Shown: positions 61,627-64,000 of the stretch, piece by piece | How the letters are laid out: the number at the start of each line of letters is the position of its first letter | How positions within the stretch are numbered: the stretch's first letter is position 1 | From: Anseranas semipalmata | Lineage: Eukaryota; Chordata; Aves; Anseriformes; Anseranatidae | Assembly (NCBI GenBank): GCA_013399115.1 | Contig: VXAA01002998.1 | Coordinates: forward strand, 62,001 to 126,000 | Direction: 5' to 3' | Length of the DNA stretch: 64,000 nt | Notes under the pieces: model-generated | Database searches by the model: none | Seen by the model: only the letters and a program-made list of their open reading frames with translations | Told to the model about the DNA's origin: nothing | Position numbers and translations under genes: made by a program

Positions 61627-64000
61627 ACAGTTTAAAAATAGTGTAAATAGATGCACATACGGACTTTCTCTCCATTACTTTCCAATATTTTACCCCTGCT
61701 TCCAGTATAAGTTTAAAAAAATTGGGGTTTTAATGGCCTTGGCTCAAAGTCAAATACAGCTCCTGCCAACTTTAACCCATGCTACTGTTGCAAGAAGCTG
61801 AGACAGTTTGCCAAAACATAGACCAGTGTTGTTAAATAAAGTCTGATTTCCACAGACTGCTCAATAGTAAGATTAAAACATCCATTTAGATAATTATGTG
61901 TACATATACAAACACTCACAACTACCTCAGAAACGCATGCCATTGTGCAACCCCAGCTGCTGGGAAATCCACTCCCTCACAGACTTGCTTGAACCCAGAC
62001 AAAGCCAGAGTAGGTTCCCTAATCCACATGCTAATGATATAGCCCAGATTTCCAATAGTTACCAAAAATATCATGCCTACATAATGTTATATGTGATACA
62101 GATATTTCACCAGCTCCTTTTTGAATTTCAGTGTGCAGGCAGGCTAGACTGGCGGAAGCAAGGTAGTGTTATGTTTGGCACCATCTAAGGAGAGGATGGA
62201 ATTTCACCTGGACCAGCACAGCATCCAGTTCCTGTGTTGCTGTGGCTGTTCTTCAACCTCCGAGAGAGAGACTTTTGTGAAGTCTTAGGTGTTTCGTCAA
62301 GATTGAGCAATCATGATATAAAACTTTCTCCACTCCTCTTCTTTCAGTACCTTTGAAGTTGTGGAGGCGGCAACATCTGCTAAAGTGCATCAGACAAATT
62401 GGCACTCAGAGCTGAGCAGTGGTCCTCTCCTACATTTATTTCCAGGGGTTGATGCGAATGCAGTATGAATAGATAACTATGATGAATCTATCTACTCATA
62501 AAGATTAATTGCTTGTATTTGCTGCTTCTGCTATTGTTATTTAAAGAATCAACAACCTAATTTTCATTAGTATTTTGCAGAAAAGGATATGATTTCGACT
62601 ACCGTAAGTATTCACCCATCTCCCTCAAGGAAACTGCTGAAGATAAAATTACAAATGCGTAGGTAATTTATTTGCTCAGCCATGTGTATCAAAACAAAAT
62701 ATGTTTCTCTGCGTATTCTGACCAACAAACCACCCAGTAATATTTTAAGACTGTGTGATAACAAAATTAAATATGTTTTCATAACTGCATTTGTCAGGAT
62801 CATATCTCAATGTATTTTCTTTGCACAAAACAAGCAAATTTGAGTGAGATGGTAAAGCTAAAGGGTACATTTGCCTTGGGAATTAATCAACAGCCTACTT
62901 GGAATATGCGGATTGAATTCTTTTTCACTAAAATAATGGTGAATATGGAAATTTTCCATGTTTTAAAAATTAATACTTCTTCAAGGAACAGATGCAGACA
63001 CATAATTTAAACTAGGAGAGTCAGAATAATCAACAACAACATACACATAAAGCAGCACCCTCTAGGCCCACAGCAGCATGGGAGACAGGCAATAAAGGTT
63101 CAGCCAGGTTTTACTGAGCAAGAGGGAGATGTTCTTTGGAAATGATAGACGGCATGAATACCTGAAACACCTATAACCTCAGCTATAGCTGTGTTATTCC
63201 AGGTGGCAAATGAGAAGGTCACTGAAGTATCAGCTGTATTTGTTGTTTTATTAATCACCATTCACTGGAATAAATGGGCATGCAACTAGTTTGAATGGGG
63301 CCGAATAATATCTCAGAAAGATGCATTAGGAACATGTATTCCTTTGGTTCTAAGCAAAATCTGTGGGCCCTCTATTAGACCTAGAATATCCACATCCTCT
63401 TTTATGTTTTAAATAAGTAAACAAAAACCCCCAAACAAAAATATGCATAAAGGTCCCTTTGCTAGGTCAGGATAATGAGTTATCATCCAACTGCAGTTGC
63501 GAAAGATTGCAAGATGAAAAGTGTGGTACCACAAAATGAATCCACTAAAAATGGACAACTAATCAGAATGAAACCAACCAAATGCAATGTATGCAAATTA
63601 ACCACGATTTCCTTCATTAGCAATTATGTTCATTTTGCTTTTCAATATAACAGACTTTACTACCTCTCCTAGGTACAGTTAGTTGTCCTAATTTCTTCCA
63701 GTAGACAACTTTGCTTTGAAGCTGAATTGGAGTCAGGCATGCCACTTCTCTCCATCAGAAACAGTGAGGCAAGAAAAGAACAACTAATCTTGCCTAAAAC
63801 TTTTTGTGCGACAGATAATGCATTTTTACAGCTTCCCATGAGAACTCATATGGAGGTTTAGTGGGCTATCAACGCACTTTGTAACTCATATCACATTGCA
63901 TTAATTATCAGCTTACATTAAAAAGGCCACCTGTCCTTGCCTGTTTGTTCCCTACAATGAAAAATGTTCCTCCATATTGCAGTTGTTCAATTAATCTGTA
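61627..64000. other. Unique non-coding DNA
   Basis: No gene is recognised and there are no clear repeats. Frames are under 100 codons. The window ends inside this stretch. Confidence 0.55.

Noticed and set aside
1..64000. CRISPR arrays, tRNA, rRNA, snRNA genes, operons
   Set aside because: No regularly spaced repeats with unique spacers, no tRNA-like box A and box B pairs, and no U6, 5S or 7SK phrases were noticed on reading both strands. Absence by eye is not proof; a tRNA and Rfam scan would be decisive.

Overview
This window looks like AT-rich, gene-poor, non-coding DNA from a bird nuclear genome. The best evidence is the set of interspersed repeats. Several pieces are CR1 non-LTR retrotransposons ending in the short ATTCTRTG-type 3' repeats typical of avian CR1. 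There is one fragment that resembles a recurrent avian LTR repeat, and a few very old MIR-like and other amniote repeats. I can support no protein-coding gene, tRNA, rRNA or CRISPR array. Almost all open frames are short, overlap on both strands and do not resemble known proteins. The recognisable ones are broken CR1 ORF2 pieces. The sequence has no bacterial features such as operons or ribosome binding sites. Two runs of N mark assembly gaps. The window could be intergenic or lie inside a very long intron; the sequence alone does not decide this.

Layout. Positions 1 to about 18700 are mostly unique AT-rich DNA with one old repeat near 4.9 kb, a CR1 piece near 5.9 kb, a probable MIR piece at 10.1 kb, a long pure pyrimidine tract at 13.8 kb and a probable ancient repeat at 15.3 kb. 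Positions 18700 to 26000 hold three decayed CR1-type fragments and a second long T tract. Positions 26800 to 33700 contain a poly-G run next to a gap, a mixed pyrimidine tract, two very short CR1 3' tails, a duplicated pair of segments of about 160 bp, one copy interrupted by CR1, and a MIR-like element.

Positions 36200 to 47500 are the repeat-rich core. They hold an LTR-like fragment, an ordered hexamer array, a 2.2 kb CR1 with a decayed reverse transcriptase, a CR1 3' end followed by a cluster of three abutting perfect palindromes, and an old plus-strand CR1 split by a younger minus-strand CR1. An ancient amniote repeat follows at 47.4 kb. From 47.5 to 64 kb the DNA is again mostly unique, with one MIR-like piece at 49.5 kb, several simple repeats and the second gap.

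Nothing here works together as a pathway. What can be read is a history of repeat insertion and decay: amniote-age MIR-like and unnamed repeats, then old CR1, then younger CR1 inserted into it. I found no convincing new biological system. The most unusual local structures are the palindrome cluster at 42507-42568, the nested CR1 pair at 44455-46917 and the duplicated segments at 31.3 and 32.4 kb. Family assignments rest on recognising consensus-like phrases by eye, and element boundaries are approximate.
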